The notes beneath the pieces were generated by a model. That model saw only the letters and a program-made list of their open reading frames with translations, was not told the origin of the DNA and did no database searches. A stretch of DNA of 64,000 nt from Tamaricihabitans halophyticus (GTDB taxonomy: Bacteria; Actinomycetota; Actinomycetes; Mycobacteriales; Pseudonocardiaceae). The position numbers and the translations under genes are program-made. The DNA lies in NCBI RefSeq assembly GCF_004340875.1, contig NZ_SLXQ01000008.1, forward strand, positions 209,173 through 273,172. Reading direction: 5' to 3'. Each line of letters opens with the position of its first letter. Positions within the stretch are counted from its first letter, which is position 1. This document shows, in pieces, positions 1 to 8,820 of this stretch.

Positions 1-105
1 ATCTACAGCCATAACGATCGCCCCGTCGAAGCCTCGGTCCTCATCAAAGGGGCACACCTGTATGAGCTGCTATACCACCAAACTGTCAGGAACGAGTCGG
101 ACTAG
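1..105 (+). CDS. C-terminal end of a probable GntR-family regulator (UTRA domain), partial
   Basis: The window opens inside an uninterrupted frame that ends with TAG at 103-105 and gives 34 residues. They read like the last strands of a UTRA effector-binding domain: a GRPVE-like turn (NDRPVEAS), then a strand and a YELLYHQ-like end, as in HutC/GntR regulators. UTRA domains bind a small metabolite and control a linked winged-helix DNA-binding domain, which would lie outside the window. The call rests on a short stretch, so the family is tentative. It is convergent with the sigma factor gene, whose stop lies 16 bases further on. Confidence 0.45.
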   Translation: MYSHNDRPVEASVLIKGAHLYELLYHQTVRNESD

Positions 106-107
106 CG

Positions 108-123
108 GTGACCGCGTTCTCTA
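108..123 (-). repeat. 3'-end element, copy 1 (AGAACGCGGTCAC)
   Basis: Read on the minus strand, the sigma factor stop codon TAG (123-121) is followed with no gap by AGAACGCGGTCAC (120-108). The same 13-mer, with at most two changes, occurs at four other gene ends in this window, always in the sense of the gene that has just ended. No hairpin with a U-tract is evident, so I do not call it a terminator. Confidence 0.6.
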
Positions 124-954
124 GGGTTCTTGCGATAGTTCGGCGCGCAACCGCGTGAGCGTGCGGGTCAGTAGTCGCGATACGTGCATTTGCGATATCC
201 CGATTCGCTCGGCGATCTGGGTTTGGCTGAGGTTGCCGAAGAATCGAAGCAGCACGATCGCACGTTCCCGTTCCGGTAGGGCGTTCAGGGCCGGTTCGAG
301 CGCTTCCCGGTTCTCCACCTGGCGTAGCTCGTCGTCGTAGTCACTGATGGCCAGCTCAGGTTGCCCAGTCGGCTGCGCATCGTCGATCGATACGGAGCGG
401 TATACGTTGCTCGCGGCGAGGCCCTGATGCACCTCGTCAGTGCCCAGCCCAAGGTCGGCGGCGAGTTCGCGCGGCGTTGGCGCGCGACCAAGCGTCTGGG
501 CGAGCCGGGCGCTCGCCGAGCTGATTGCCAGATGAAGTTCCTTGAGGCGACGCGGTACGCGCACCGCCCAGCCGGTGTCCCGGAAATGCCGGCGTACCTC
601 GCCCATGACCGTGGGCACGGCGAAGGACAGGAAATCGGTGCCACGATTGGGGTCATACCGATCTACCGCGTTGATCAGCCCAATGGTGGCGACCTGCACG
701 AGGTCGTCCGGGGCCTGGCCACGGTTGGCGAACCGGCGGGCGACATGCTTGGCGATTGGCAGGTGCTCGGTGACGAGCCGGTCTCGCAGGGCGGCGTGCT
801 CGGGTTCGGCCGGATTGAGCGTGCCCAGGTTCCGGAACAGCGGTAGCAGGTGCGCGTACTCGTTCGGTCGCTGGGATGTCGACGTCAGCGTTGTGGATTC
901 ATGGGGCGCCGTCGATTCAGGGCGCACCGATCGCGATTGGGATGCGCTTGTCAC
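121..954 (-). CDS. RNA polymerase sigma factor, SigB/SigF/SigG family
   Basis: A 277-residue group-3 sigma factor of the general-stress/sporulation type, which directs RNA polymerase to stress or developmental promoters. Region 2 is visible around HVARRFANRG and the DLVQVATIGLINAVDRYDP core-binding helix, region 3 around GRAPTPRELAADLG, and the region 4 helix-turn-helix near the C-terminus (QTQIAERIGISQMHVSRLL). A longer frame exists upstream, but I chose GTG at 954: its GTGA overlaps the TGA stop of the anti-sigma gene, AAAGGA precedes it, and the resulting length fits the family. The overlap implies translational coupling to the anti-sigma factor. The N-terminal 40 residues are Ser/Thr-rich and probably disordered. 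Confidence 0.93.
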   Translation of the reverse strand: MTSASQSRSVRPESTAPHESTTLTSTSQRPNEYAHLLPLFRNLGTLNPAEPEHAALRDRLVTEHLPIAKHVARRFANRGQAPDDLVQVATIGLINAVDRYDPNRGTDFLSFAVPTVMGEVRRHFRDTGWAVRVPRRLKELHLAISSASARLAQTLGRAPTPRELAADLGLGTDEVHQGLAASNVYRSVSIDDAQPTGQPELAISDYDDELRQVENREALEPALNALPERERAIVLLRFFGNLSQTQIAERIGISQMHVSRLLTRTLTRLRAELSQEP

Positions 955-1421
955 GGCGGCGCGTCCTTTCGCTTCACGAAACGCACGTTCGCGCGGGGCC
1001 TGTCCTCGTGGGGTTCGCCGTCCACCCGACCGATTCCCTTCCCTTGCGCGTCCAGCCAGGACTCGGTGGCGTCGGTAAGGGCGGCAAGTACCTTCCCATC
1101 GAAACTGTCCGGGCCGGGCAGTTCGGTCGTGGTCACCGGGGCACTGGCGTGTACCGCTACCCAGTCCTGGCCAACGTCGAACCGGCACACCAGGCGTGCC
1201 TGCGGCCAGGACCTGGCGATGAGCACCGAGCAGATCTCGTCCATGGCCAGGGTGAAGTCCGCGATCATGTCCAGATCGAAGTCTTGGTTGACCGCAAGGC
1301 TGTTTGCCAGCGATCGGACCAATGACAGATGCGTCGGATCCGCACGAACCGCCAACTCGAGGTCGCCGGATACTCGATGCTCGGCCGAACCAGTGGACTC
1401 TGGCTGGCGGGGATACACCAC
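951..1421 (-). CDS. Anti-sigma factor, RsbW-like HATPase (serine kinase fold)
   Basis: A 156-residue protein with the GHKL ATPase fold of RsbW/UsfX-type anti-sigma factors. The N-box region reads DFTLAMDEICSVLI, and the upstream helix is HLSLVRSLANSLA. It should hold the adjacent sigma factor inactive, and in this family it also phosphorylates a STAS antagonist. I chose GTG at 1421 because GGGAG lies six bases upstream; GTG at 1418 is also possible. The frame stays open upstream into the STAS sequence, but only because of the apparent frameshift there. The glycine-rich ATP-lid (DAQGKGIGRV) is present but degenerate compared with classical RsbW. Confidence 0.82.
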   Translation of the reverse strand: MVYPRQPESTGSAEHRVSGDLELAVRADPTHLSLVRSLANSLAVNQDFDLDMIADFTLAMDEICSVLIARSWPQARLVCRFDVGQDWVAVHASAPVTTTELPGPDSFDGKVLAALTDATESWLDAQGKGIGRVDGEPHEDRPRANVRFVKRKDAPP

Positions 1422-1491
1422 GACGTTCTCCCAACGTCTACCGACAAGGCATACCGGCCGGCATACCACGGCGCGGAGAACCGTCCGCTGG

Positions 1492-1859
1492 CTACCGGGT
1501 AGCGATCGCATGGAATGCGTCCGGCACATTCGGGTACACGGCAGACTAGTAGCTAGACCGGCGACCCGGAGCGGACGGAGGACCGCGCGGTGCCGGCCGG
1601 CTAGTGCCCAGCGTCGCTGGTTGCGACGTGCCCGCGCGTCGGTTTCGGCAAGTACGGATAGCCCGGCGGAACCGAGGAAGTCGACGCCGCCCAGATCCAC
1701 GATGAGATCACCCTGTGTATCCAGCGTCCGTTCCAGGCAGGCTCGAACGTCCGAGGCGGTGTTCAGGTCGAGGTCGCCGCTGACTCGCGCTACGTGGATG
1801 CCGGGACTGAGCACGTCTACCTGGACATCGCTGGACAGCGTAGCCAGATTCTCTCGCAT
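1492..1859 (-). CDS. STAS-domain anti-anti-sigma factor with an apparent 1-base frameshift near its 3' end
   Basis: The reading frame from ATG 1859 (GGAG six bases upstream) gives a STAS domain: a VARVSGDLDLNTA strand-helix, then VDLGGVDFLGSAGLSVL with the phosphorylatable serine in FLGSAGL. After LATSLP (about 1539) this frame runs on into Cys/Arg-rich residues and then the anti-sigma gene. One base over, the frame gives VYPNVPDAFHAIATR and a TAG at 1492-1494, which is how STAS antagonists normally end. One G is therefore missing around 1539-1540, by a sequencing error or a real mutation. If real, the product would be an STAS-HATPase fusion of about 303 residues. STAS proteins free the sigma factor by binding the anti-sigma factor. 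Confidence 0.7.
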
Positions 1860-1935
1860 GGTCTGCTCCGTTGCTGCGGGTAGTTGTCGCGGAACGGGCC
1901 GGGCGCGAGTCGTCGAGCGCGAGCCCGCGCACCGG

Positions 1936-1941
1936 ATACCC
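1936..1941 (-). promoter_or_regulatory. Possible SigF/SigB-type -10 (GGGTAT) ahead of the STAS gene
   Basis: The 281 bases between the STAS start and the HesB-like start hold no gene I can support. On the minus strand GGGTAT, the usual -10 of SigB/F-type promoters, lies 77 bases before the STAS start. A GTTT-like -35 at 15-17 bases is not clear (GTGAAA is 14 bases upstream). It could mediate autoregulation of the operon. Confidence 0.22.
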
Positions 1942-2140
1942 GGCGCGGCTTGCTCTTTCACCGCTCAACCCCACGGTAGGCGGTGTGCCCCGTATCCCAC
2001 AACTGGGTGAAGGTGGCCGAGAGGGTCGGTGGACCGTCCGATGTGGTCGCTTAGGGCGCGGCGGCGCCCCGCTGAGCGGGTGCGGTAAGCGGTCCGTACG
2101 GTGTGGGGGATCGCGTAGCAGACAACAGGAAGGTCCCACC

Positions 2141-2434
2141 ATGCTCGCCTTGACCGACGCCGCGGCTGACGCGATCACCGCGCTGACGACACAAGAAGGA
2201 CAGCAGGACAACGGTGGTTTGCGGTTCTCCGTGCAGGAGGACGAACAGTCCGGCGCCGCGCTCGCGCTTACCCTTGCGGAGCAACCGGAATCCGGTGACG
2301 AAGTAGTCAAGGCAGAGGACGGCGCTCGCGTCTTTCTCGAAGCACAGGCGGCCGAACTCCTCTCGGACAAGGTGCTCGACGTGCAGCCGGACGACGAGGG
2401 ACAGCTGAACTTCGCTATCCGAGACCAGGACTAG
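2141..2434 (+). CDS. HesB/IscA-like protein lacking the cluster-binding cysteines
   Basis: A 97-residue acidic protein with the size and strand pattern of HesB/IscA A-type Fe-S carriers, starting LALTDAAADAI and containing LRFSVQEDEQSGAAL. No cysteine is present anywhere, whereas classical IscA uses three conserved cysteines to hold iron or a cluster. Actinobacteria commonly carry such short HesB-like proteins of unknown role, so Fe-S carriage should not be assumed. ATG 2141 follows AGGAAGG at good spacing; the frame upstream of it lacks a ribosome-binding site and protein-like composition. Its stop shares the palindrome CTAG (2431-2434) with the stop of the convergent phosphoribosyltransferase gene. 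Confidence 0.75.
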   Translation: MLALTDAAADAITALTTQEGQQDNGGLRFSVQEDEQSGAALALTLAEQPESGDEVVKAEDGARVFLEAQAAELLSDKVLDVQPDDEGQLNFAIRDQD

Positions 2435-3084
2435 CCACCTTCGGGGCGCAACCAGCGGCGCACCTGGTTATCGGACACCTGGTCGAAATCCCGATACCAT
2501 TCGCCAACCGCCCGGAAATTCGCTGGCCTGGCAAGGCAATACACGGCGTCGGCCTCGGTAAGCCGGGCTAGCGCGGCTGGTGCGCCGACCGGTGCGGCCA
2601 CAATGACGTGTGCCGCACCGGTTTTCCGGACAGCCCGGACGGCGACCGCCGCGGTGATGCCGGTAGCCAGCCCGTCATCGACGATCAACACATCGCACCC
2701 GTGCACCTCGGGCGGCCCGTTGCGTCCTTTGTAGACCTGGGCGCGCCGGCGCGCTTCGAGCTGTTCCCGGTCATGGATCGGTCGCAGGTCCTCTTCGGTG
2801 AGACCGAGCGCGCGCAGTGCTGCGGTGTCGTACTGGCAAACACCGTCGGCGGTGACCGCGCCAAGCCCGTATTCCGGTTGCCGCGGCGCGCCGATCTTCC
2901 GAACCACCAGTACGTCAAGCTTGGCGCCCAATGCTTCCGCGATCGGCGCCGCCACCGGCACGCCGCCTCGGGCGAGGCCGAGCACGACGGGGCTCGACCA
3001 GGCGCGGTTCGTGAGTACGACGGCGAGCGCGGCGCCCGCTTCGGTCCGGTTGTCGAACCGGAAATTCTTCCTGTCTCGGCGCAT
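2431..3084 (-). CDS. Phosphoribosyltransferase family protein
   Basis: A 217-residue type I PRTase-fold protein. The PRPP loop reads DVLIVDDGLATGITA (near residues 132-146), and a flexible-loop region lies around ARRRAQVYKGR. These stand-alone PRTase-like proteins often sit near stress genes, but the base they use is unknown, and some act on nucleotides or lack transferase activity. I chose ATG 3084, preceded by GAGG five bases upstream; a GTG two codons earlier at 3090 is the alternative. It is convergent with the HesB-like gene. The product is probably cytoplasmic. Confidence 0.85.
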   Translation of the reverse strand: MRRDRKNFRFDNRTEAGAALAVVLTNRAWSSPVVLGLARGGVPVAAPIAEALGAKLDVLVVRKIGAPRQPEYGLGAVTADGVCQYDTAALRALGLTEEDLRPIHDREQLEARRRAQVYKGRNGPPEVHGCDVLIVDDGLATGITAAVAVRAVRKTGAAHVIVAAPVGAPAALARLTEADAVYCLARPANFRAVGEWYRDFDQVSDNQVRRWLRPEGG

Positions 3085-3220
3085 CGTCACCTCGCGGGAC
3101 GGTAACCCCTACGGCGGAGATTGCTCCCTGCTGCCAAGGATAAGGATATCGGCGCGTGTCGAGCGGGGTCTGGCTACGCTGCGACGAGGATCCGATACTC
3201 GCCGGCGAGGAGGCGTATTC

Positions 3221-4846
3221 GTGTGGACAAGCCCGCCGCGCCCGCCCGCGGTCGAACCGGCCGAGACGGCGGACGCCGTGGTGATCGGGGCCGGCCCCAA
3301 CGGGCTGGTCGCCGCGAACCTGCTGGTCGATGCCGGCTGGGACGTCCTGCTGGTGGAGGCGCAACCGGAACCGGGCGGCGCGGTTCGCACGGTGCGGCCG
3401 TTCGGTCCCGACTACCAGTTCGACCTGGCCAGCGCGTTCTATCCGCTCGCCGCGGTATCGCCGGCCATGCGGGACCTGCGCCTGGCCGAGTACGGCCTGC
3501 GGTGGTGTCACGCGCCAGCCGCGCTCGGCCATGTGTTGCCGGATGATCGCTGTGCGCTGCTGTTCAGGGACATCGAGGCGACCGCGGCTTCGCTGGATAC
3601 CTTCGCGCCGGGTGACGGGGCGCGCTGGCGGACCCAGGCCCGACGCTGGCAAACGGTGCGTGCGGACCTACTGCGCGCGCTGCTCACCCCCTTCCCCCCG
3701 GTGCGTGCCGGGCTCGGCCTTGCCGCCACGCTTGGTGTGGGGGACGGGCTACGGTTCGCGCAGCAGGCGTTGCTGTCCGCCCGCGCGCTCGGGGAACGCG
3801 ATTTCGCGGGCCAAGGGGCGCGATTGCTGCTCGCGGGCAGCGCGTTGCATACCGATCTCGGCCCCGAGCAAGCCGGCAGCGGGCTGTTCGGCTGGCTGCT
3901 GTGCATGCTTGCCCAGGACACCGGATTCCCGGCGCCGTACGGTGGCGCGGGCGCGCTGACGACGGCCCTGGTGCGGCGGTTCACCGCCAAGGGCGGCCGG
4001 CTGAACTGCGGCCGTGCGATCACGGGAGTGCTCACCGCGCGGGGGCGCGCGGTAGGCGTACGGGATGCCGCCGGCCAGCTGGTCCGCGCCCGCCAGGCGG
4101 TACTCGCGGATGTCTCGGCGCCAGCGCTGTATCTGGACCTCGTGGGGCCCGCGGCGTTGCCCCCGGCGTTCGTCGCGGACCTGCACGGGTTTCGCTGGGA
4201 CGACGCGACGGTCAAGGTCAACTGGGCGCTGTCCGGCCCGATTCCCTGGCGAAATCCGGACGCCGCGCTTGCCGGCACCGTGCATCTCGACGGTGACCTC
4301 GATGATCTGTCCGGATTCAGTACCGACCTGGCGTGCGCCAGACAGCCAGCACGCCCGTTCGTCCTGCTCGGGCAGATGAGCACCACGGACCCTTCGCGTT
4401 CGCCGGCCGGTACCGAGACGGTGTGGGCGTATACCCACGTGCCGCGTGGTGTCATCTGGACCACCGATCGGCTGCGGCGGTACGCGGACCGGATCCAGGC
4501 CATCGTCGAGGCACACGCCAGCGGGTTCGGCACGCGCGTGCGTGATCGGTGGATACAGGGACCTGGTGAACTCGAGGCGAGCGACGCGAACCTGGCCGAC
4601 GGCGCGATCAACGGTGGTACCGCGGCGCCGCACCAGCAACTGGTCTTCCGCCCCGTGCCAGGGCTGGGCAGAGCGGACACGCCTATCGACCGGTTGTTCC
4701 TGGCCAGCGCTTCGGCCCATCCGGGCGGTGCGGTACACGGTGCCCCTGGAGCCAATGCGGCGCGTGCGGCGCTGGCCCGCGCCGGGGTAGCCGGACCGGT
4801 CTACGCGGCGATGATGCGCCGGACGCGGCGCGCCCTGTACGGCTGA
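3221..4846 (+). CDS. Phytoene dehydrogenase-like FAD-dependent oxidoreductase (CrtI family)
   Basis: A 541-residue flavoprotein with an N-terminal dinucleotide-binding motif (VVIGAGPNGLVAANLL, about residues 20-35), followed by VLLVEAQPEPGGAVRT, which is typical of the carotenoid desaturase/amine oxidase superfamily. The C-terminal FAD motif region is LFLASASAHPGGAVHGAPG. Family members desaturate or isomerise carotenoids, but many actinobacterial NAD(P)/FAD paralogues of this size have no known substrate, and no crtB or crtE is nearby. GTG 3221 is preceded by GAGGAGG. The gene appears to be monocistronic, with a short gap before hrpA. Confidence 0.82.
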   Translation: MWTSPPRPPAVEPAETADAVVIGAGPNGLVAANLLVDAGWDVLLVEAQPEPGGAVRTVRPFGPDYQFDLASAFYPLAAVSPAMRDLRLAEYGLRWCHAPAALGHVLPDDRCALLFRDIEATAASLDTFAPGDGARWRTQARRWQTVRADLLRALLTPFPPVRAGLGLAATLGVGDGLRFAQQALLSARALGERDFAGQGARLLLAGSALHTDLGPEQAGSGLFGWLLCMLAQDTGFPAPYGGAGALTTALVRRFTAKGGRLNCGRAITGVLTARGRAVGVRDAAGQLVRARQAVLADVSAPALYLDLVGPAALPPAFVADLHGFRWDDATVKVNWALSGPIPWRNPDAALAGTVHLDGDLDDLSGFSTDLACARQPARPFVLLGQMSTTDPSRSPAGTETVWAYTHVPRGVIWTTDRLRRYADRIQAIVEAHASGFGTRVRDRWIQGPGELEASDANLADGAINGGTAAPHQQLVFRPVPGLGRADTPIDRLFLASASAHPGGAVHGAPGANAARAALARAGVAGPVYAAMMRRTRRALYG

Positions 4847-4900
4847 ACGTCCGGTCTGCGGCGAAATGCGTTAGCCGGGTTCACTATCCTGGGACGAAGT

Positions 4901-7900
4901 ATGTCCACCTCCGCCACGCCACCCGCGCCAGCCGAACTCCGCACCCAGCTCGCCGATGTGATGCTGCGCGATCAGCGGCGGCTCCGCCGCCGGCTGGATG
5001 GCATCGCCAAGATCAAGGACGCCGAGCGTCGCTCCGCCGCGCTCGGCGAGATCGCGACCGCGGTGGCCAGCGCACGGGACAGGGTGGCGCAGCGCCGCGC
5101 AGCCATCCCGGCAATCACGTACCCGGAGCAACTGCCGGTCAGCGCCCGTAAGGACGATATCGCCGCGGCCATCCGCGACCACCAGGTCGTCATCGTGGCA
5201 GGGGAGACCGGCTCGGGTAAGACCACCCAGCTGCCCAAGATCTGCCTCGAACAGGGCAGAGGGGTGCTGGGCAGTATCGGGCACACCCAGCCGCGCCGGA
5301 TCGCGGCGCGCACGGTGGCCGAGCGTGTCGCCGAAGAGCTGGACCGGCCACTGGGTTCCACGGTCGGCTGGAAGGTGCGGTTCACCGACAACGTCGGGGC
5401 GGACACGCTGGTCAAGGTGATGACCGATGGCATTCTGCTTGCCGAGATCCAGCACGACCGGATGCTGCGCCAGTACGACACACTGATCATCGATGAGGCA
5501 CACGAACGCAGCCTGAATATCGATTTCATCCTCGGCTACCTGAAGCAGCTGTTGCCCCGGCGGCCGGACCTGAAGGTGATCATCACCTCGGCCACGATTG
5601 ACCCGGAGCGGTTCGCCGAGCATTTCGGCGGGGCGCCGATCGTCGAGGTGTCCGGGCGCACCTATCCCGTCGAGGTTCGCTACCGGCCAGTCATTGACCC
5701 TGCCGATCCGGATGCGGACCCGGACAGGGACCAGCTGCGGGCGATCAACGATGCGGTGGACGAACTCTGCGCGCACGGCCCAGGAGACATCCTGGTGTTC
5801 CTTTCCGGCGAGCGGGAGATCCGGGACGCCACCGAATCGCTGCGCAGCCGGCAGCTGCGCGGGGTGGATGTGCTGCCGCTGTACGGCCGACTGTCCGCGG
5901 CCGAACAGCATCGGGTGTTCCAACCGCACACCGGCCGACATATCGTGCTTGCCACCAACGTGGCCGAAACCTCGTTGACCGTGCCCGGGATCAAATACGT
6001 CATCGACCCTGGCACCGCGCGAATCTCGCGCTACAGCTACCGGACCAAGGTGCAGCGGCTGCCGATCGAACCGATCTCGCAGGCATCGGCGAACCAGCGC
6101 AAGGGACGGTGCGGGCGGGTTTCCGACGGCGTATGCATCCGGCTGTACGCGGAGGACGATTTCCTGGCACGGCCCGAGTTCACCGACCCGGAGATCCTGC
6201 GGACGAATCTGGCCTCCGTCATCTTGCAGATGATCGCGGCCAACCTCGGTGAGATCGGCTCGTTCCCGTTCCTCGACGCGCCCGACAAGCGCAATATCAC
6301 CGCCGGTATGCAGTTGCTGCACGAGCTGCACGCGCTCACCACGGAGAACGCAACCGGACAACAGCAACCGCGACTGACCGAAACCGGCAGGAAACTCGCC
6401 CAGCTCCCGGTCGATCCCCGACTGGGACGGATGGTGCTCGAGGCGGCCAATCACGGCTGCGTCCGGGAAGTCATGGTGATCGCCGCCGCATTGTCCATTC
6501 AGGACCCTCGGGAGCGTCCGGCGGAAGCGAAACAAGCGGCCGATCAACAACACGCGCGCTTCACCGACAAGGGCTCCGACTTCCTGAGCTATCTGAACCT
6601 CTGGGAATACCTGACGGAGCAACAGAAACAACTCTCCGGAAACCAGTTCCGCAAACTGTGCCGCGCGGAGTACCTGAACTACCTGCGGGTCAGGGAATGG
6701 CAGGACGTCTTCGGTCAGTTGCGGCAGCTAGCCAGGGGACTGGACCTCACCGTGCCGCCTGGCCCTCGGGAGACCGCGATCGATCCCCGACATGTGCACA
6801 CCGCCATTCTCGCCGGCCTGCTTTCGCACGTTGGTGTGAAGGATGGCGAGAAGAAGGAGTATCTCGGCGCGCGCGGGACGCGGTTCGCGATCTTTCCCGG
6901 CTCGGCCCTGTTCAAGAACCAGCCACGCTGGGTGGTCGCTGCCGAACTGGTGGAAACGTCCCGGCTGTGGGCGCGAACCAACGCCGCCGTGGAACCGGAT
7001 CAGCTGGAGCGACTGGCCGAACACCTGGTCAAACGTTCCTATTCGGAGCCACACTGGGAGCGCAACCGGGGCGCCGTGGTGGCTTACGAGAAGGTCACGC
7101 TCTACGGTGTGCCGATCGTGCCGCGCCGCAAGGTGAACTACGCGCCGGTCGATCCGGAACTGTGCCGCGAGTTGTTCATCCGGCACGCGCTTGTCGACGG
7201 TGACTGGCGCAGTTCGCACCAGTTCCTGCGAGCGAACCGGGCATTGCTGGACGAGGTCGCCGACCTGGAGCAGCGTGCGCGCCGGCGGGACATTCTGGTC
7301 GACGACGAAACGCTGTTCGCCTTCTATGACGAGCGTATCCCCGCCGAAGTCGTCTCGGCGCGGCATTTCGACAGCTGGTGGAAGAAGGCCAAACGAGACA
7401 AGCCGGAGCTGCTCACCTTCGATCCGGCGATGCTGCGCAACGACGGCGCGGCCGGGGTGGACGGGGCCGAGTATCCCGACCAGTGGTCGTCCGGCGAGCT
7501 GGCCTTGCCGCTTGCCTACGAGTTCGAACCGGGTAGCGCCACCGACGGGGTGACCGTCGATATCCCGCTCGCCGCGCTGAACCAGGTCTCCGCGGCTGAC
7601 TTCTCCTGGCAGGTGCCGGGATTGCGGGAGGAACTCGTGGTCGCGCTGATCAAGTCGCTACCCAAACAGCTGCGTAGACAGTTCGTCCCCGCGCCGGATT
7701 TCGCCAAGGCCGCGATCGCGCGGATGTCCGGTTCGGACGCGTCGCTGCTCGACGAGCTGGCGCGGGCACTCGGTCGGCTGACCGGAGTGACGATCCCGCC
7801 GGAATCCTGGCAGCTGGACCGGGTGCCGGACCATTTGCGACTGACCTACCGGATTCTGGATGAGCAGGGTCGCACGGTGGACCAGGGCAAGGATCTCGCC

Positions 7901-8812
7901 GTTGTCAAGGAACGGATGCGGCCCAAGATGCGCGCCGCGATCGCGGCCACGGCTGGGGATATCGAGCGGACCGGCCTGGTTGCCTGGGAGATCGGTGAGC
8001 TGCCCCGGACCCACGAGCAGCGCGCCGATGGATACCCGGTGACCGCCTTTCCCGCACTGGTCGACGAGGGCACCAGCGTCGCCGTCCGGCTGCAGGAAAC
8101 GCCGGAGCAACAGGAAACGGAGCACTGGCGGGGCACGCGGCGGCTACTCCGTCTGGTGCTACCCAGCCCGAACAAGGCGATCCAGCGCGGTCTGGACAAC
8201 GCGGCGAAACTGACGCTCGCGCATAATCCGCACGGCGGCGTCGGCGCGCTACTCGAAGACTGCATTGATTGTGCGGTGGATGCGCTACTCGCCGATGCCG
8301 GCGGTCCGGTCTGGGACGAACCGAGTTTCACGCGGCTACGCGACAGGGCCGCGCCGAGGCTGAACGCGACGGTGCTCGCGGTGCTTGGCGACGTACGCGA
8401 CGCATTGGCCGCGGCGCGGGAAGTGGAGGCCGCGCTCGCGGATGCGCGGTTCGCGCCGCCGCCGGCGGTCGCCGATATTCGCCGGCAGCTGGCCGGGTTG
8501 ATCTACCCGGGCTTCGTGACCGGCGTCGGGTTCGGACAGCTGCCCGAGTTGCCGCGCTATCTGCGGGCGATGGAACGCAGGTTGGCCAAACTCGCCCAGC
8601 AGCCGGATCGCGATGCCGAACTGATGCGCTCGATCGCCGAGCTCAGCGGCGAGTACGAGGAACTCGCCAAGCGTGGCGATACCGCGCCGGCGGTGCGCGA
8701 GGTTCGCTGGATGATTGAGGAACTGCGGGTGAGTTTCTTCGCGCAGGAGCTCAAAACGGCGTACCCGATTTCGGTGAAGCGGGTGCGCCGCGCACTGGCC
8801 GAACTCGGCTAG
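4901..8812 (+). CDS. hrpA: ATP-dependent RNA helicase HrpA (DEAH box)
   Basis: A 1303-residue protein, full length for bacterial HrpA. It has Walker A GETGSGKTTQ (101-110), the DEAH box IIDEAHERS (198-201), motif III SATID, motif V region ATNVAETSLTVPG and motif VI QRKGRCGRV. These are followed by the HA2/OB region and the long DUF3418 C-terminal domain specific to HrpA. DEAH helicases of this family remodel RNA; in enterobacteria HrpA acts in mRNA processing and rescue of stalled ribosomes. The start at ATG 4901 fits family length. It is convergent with the TrkA-type gene, with eight bases between the stops. Confidence 0.95.
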   Translation: MSTSATPPAPAELRTQLADVMLRDQRRLRRRLDGIAKIKDAERRSAALGEIATAVASARDRVAQRRAAIPAITYPEQLPVSARKDDIAAAIRDHQVVIVAGETGSGKTTQLPKICLEQGRGVLGSIGHTQPRRIAARTVAERVAEELDRPLGSTVGWKVRFTDNVGADTLVKVMTDGILLAEIQHDRMLRQYDTLIIDEAHERSLNIDFILGYLKQLLPRRPDLKVIITSATIDPERFAEHFGGAPIVEVSGRTYPVEVRYRPVIDPADPDADPDRDQLRAINDAVDELCAHGPGDILVFLSGEREIRDATESLRSRQLRGVDVLPLYGRLSAAEQHRVFQPHTGRHIVLATNVAETSLTVPGIKYVIDPGTARISRYSYRTKVQRLPIEPISQASANQRKGRCGRVSDGVCIRLYAEDDFLARPEFTDPEILRTNLASVILQMIAANLGEIGSFPFLDAPDKRNITAGMQLLHELHALTTENATGQQQPRLTETGRKLAQLPVDPRLGRMVLEAANHGCVREVMVIAAALSIQDPRERPAEAKQAADQQHARFTDKGSDFLSYLNLWEYLTEQQKQLSGNQFRKLCRAEYLNYLRVREWQDVFGQLRQLARGLDLTVPPGPRETAIDPRHVHTAILAGLLSHVGVKDGEKKEYLGARGTRFAIFPGSALFKNQPRWVVAAELVETSRLWARTNAAVEPDQLERLAEHLVKRSYSEPHWERNRGAVVAYEKVTLYGVPIVPRRKVNYAPVDPELCRELFIRHALVDGDWRSSHQFLRANRALLDEVADLEQRARRRDILVDDETLFAFYDERIPAEVVSARHFDSWWKKAKRDKPELLTFDPAMLRNDGAAGVDGAEYPDQWSSGELALPLAYEFEPGSATDGVTVDIPLAALNQVSAADFSWQVPGLREELVVALIKSLPKQLRRQFVPAPDFAKAAIARMSGSDASLLDELARALGRLTGVTIPPESWQLDRVPDHLRLTYRILDEQGRTVDQGKDLAVVKERMRPKMRAAIAATAGDIERTGLVAWEIGELPRTHEQRADGYPVTAFPALVDEGTSVAVRLQETPEQQETEHWRGTRRLLRLVLPSPNKAIQRGLDNAAKLTLAHNPHGGVGALLEDCIDCAVDALLADAGGPVWDEPSFTRLRDRAAPRLNATVLAVLGDVRDALAAAREVEAALADARFAPPPAVADIRRQLAGLIYPGFVTGVGFGQLPELPRYLRAMERRLAKLAQQPDRDAELMRSIAELSGEYEELAKRGDTAPAVREVRWMIEELRVSFFAQELKTAYPISVKRVRRALAELG

Positions 8813-8820
8813 CACCGGGT

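Noticed and set aside
955..1434. Upstream extension of the sigma factor frame to 437 residues
   Set aside because: It lies on the anti-sigma gene in another frame and has Arg/Gly-rich, non-protein-like composition; the GTGA overlap at 954 is the better start.
4871..6631. 586-codon minus-strand frame opposite hrpA
   Set aside because: Antisense shadow of a well-conserved helicase; no family or start signal.
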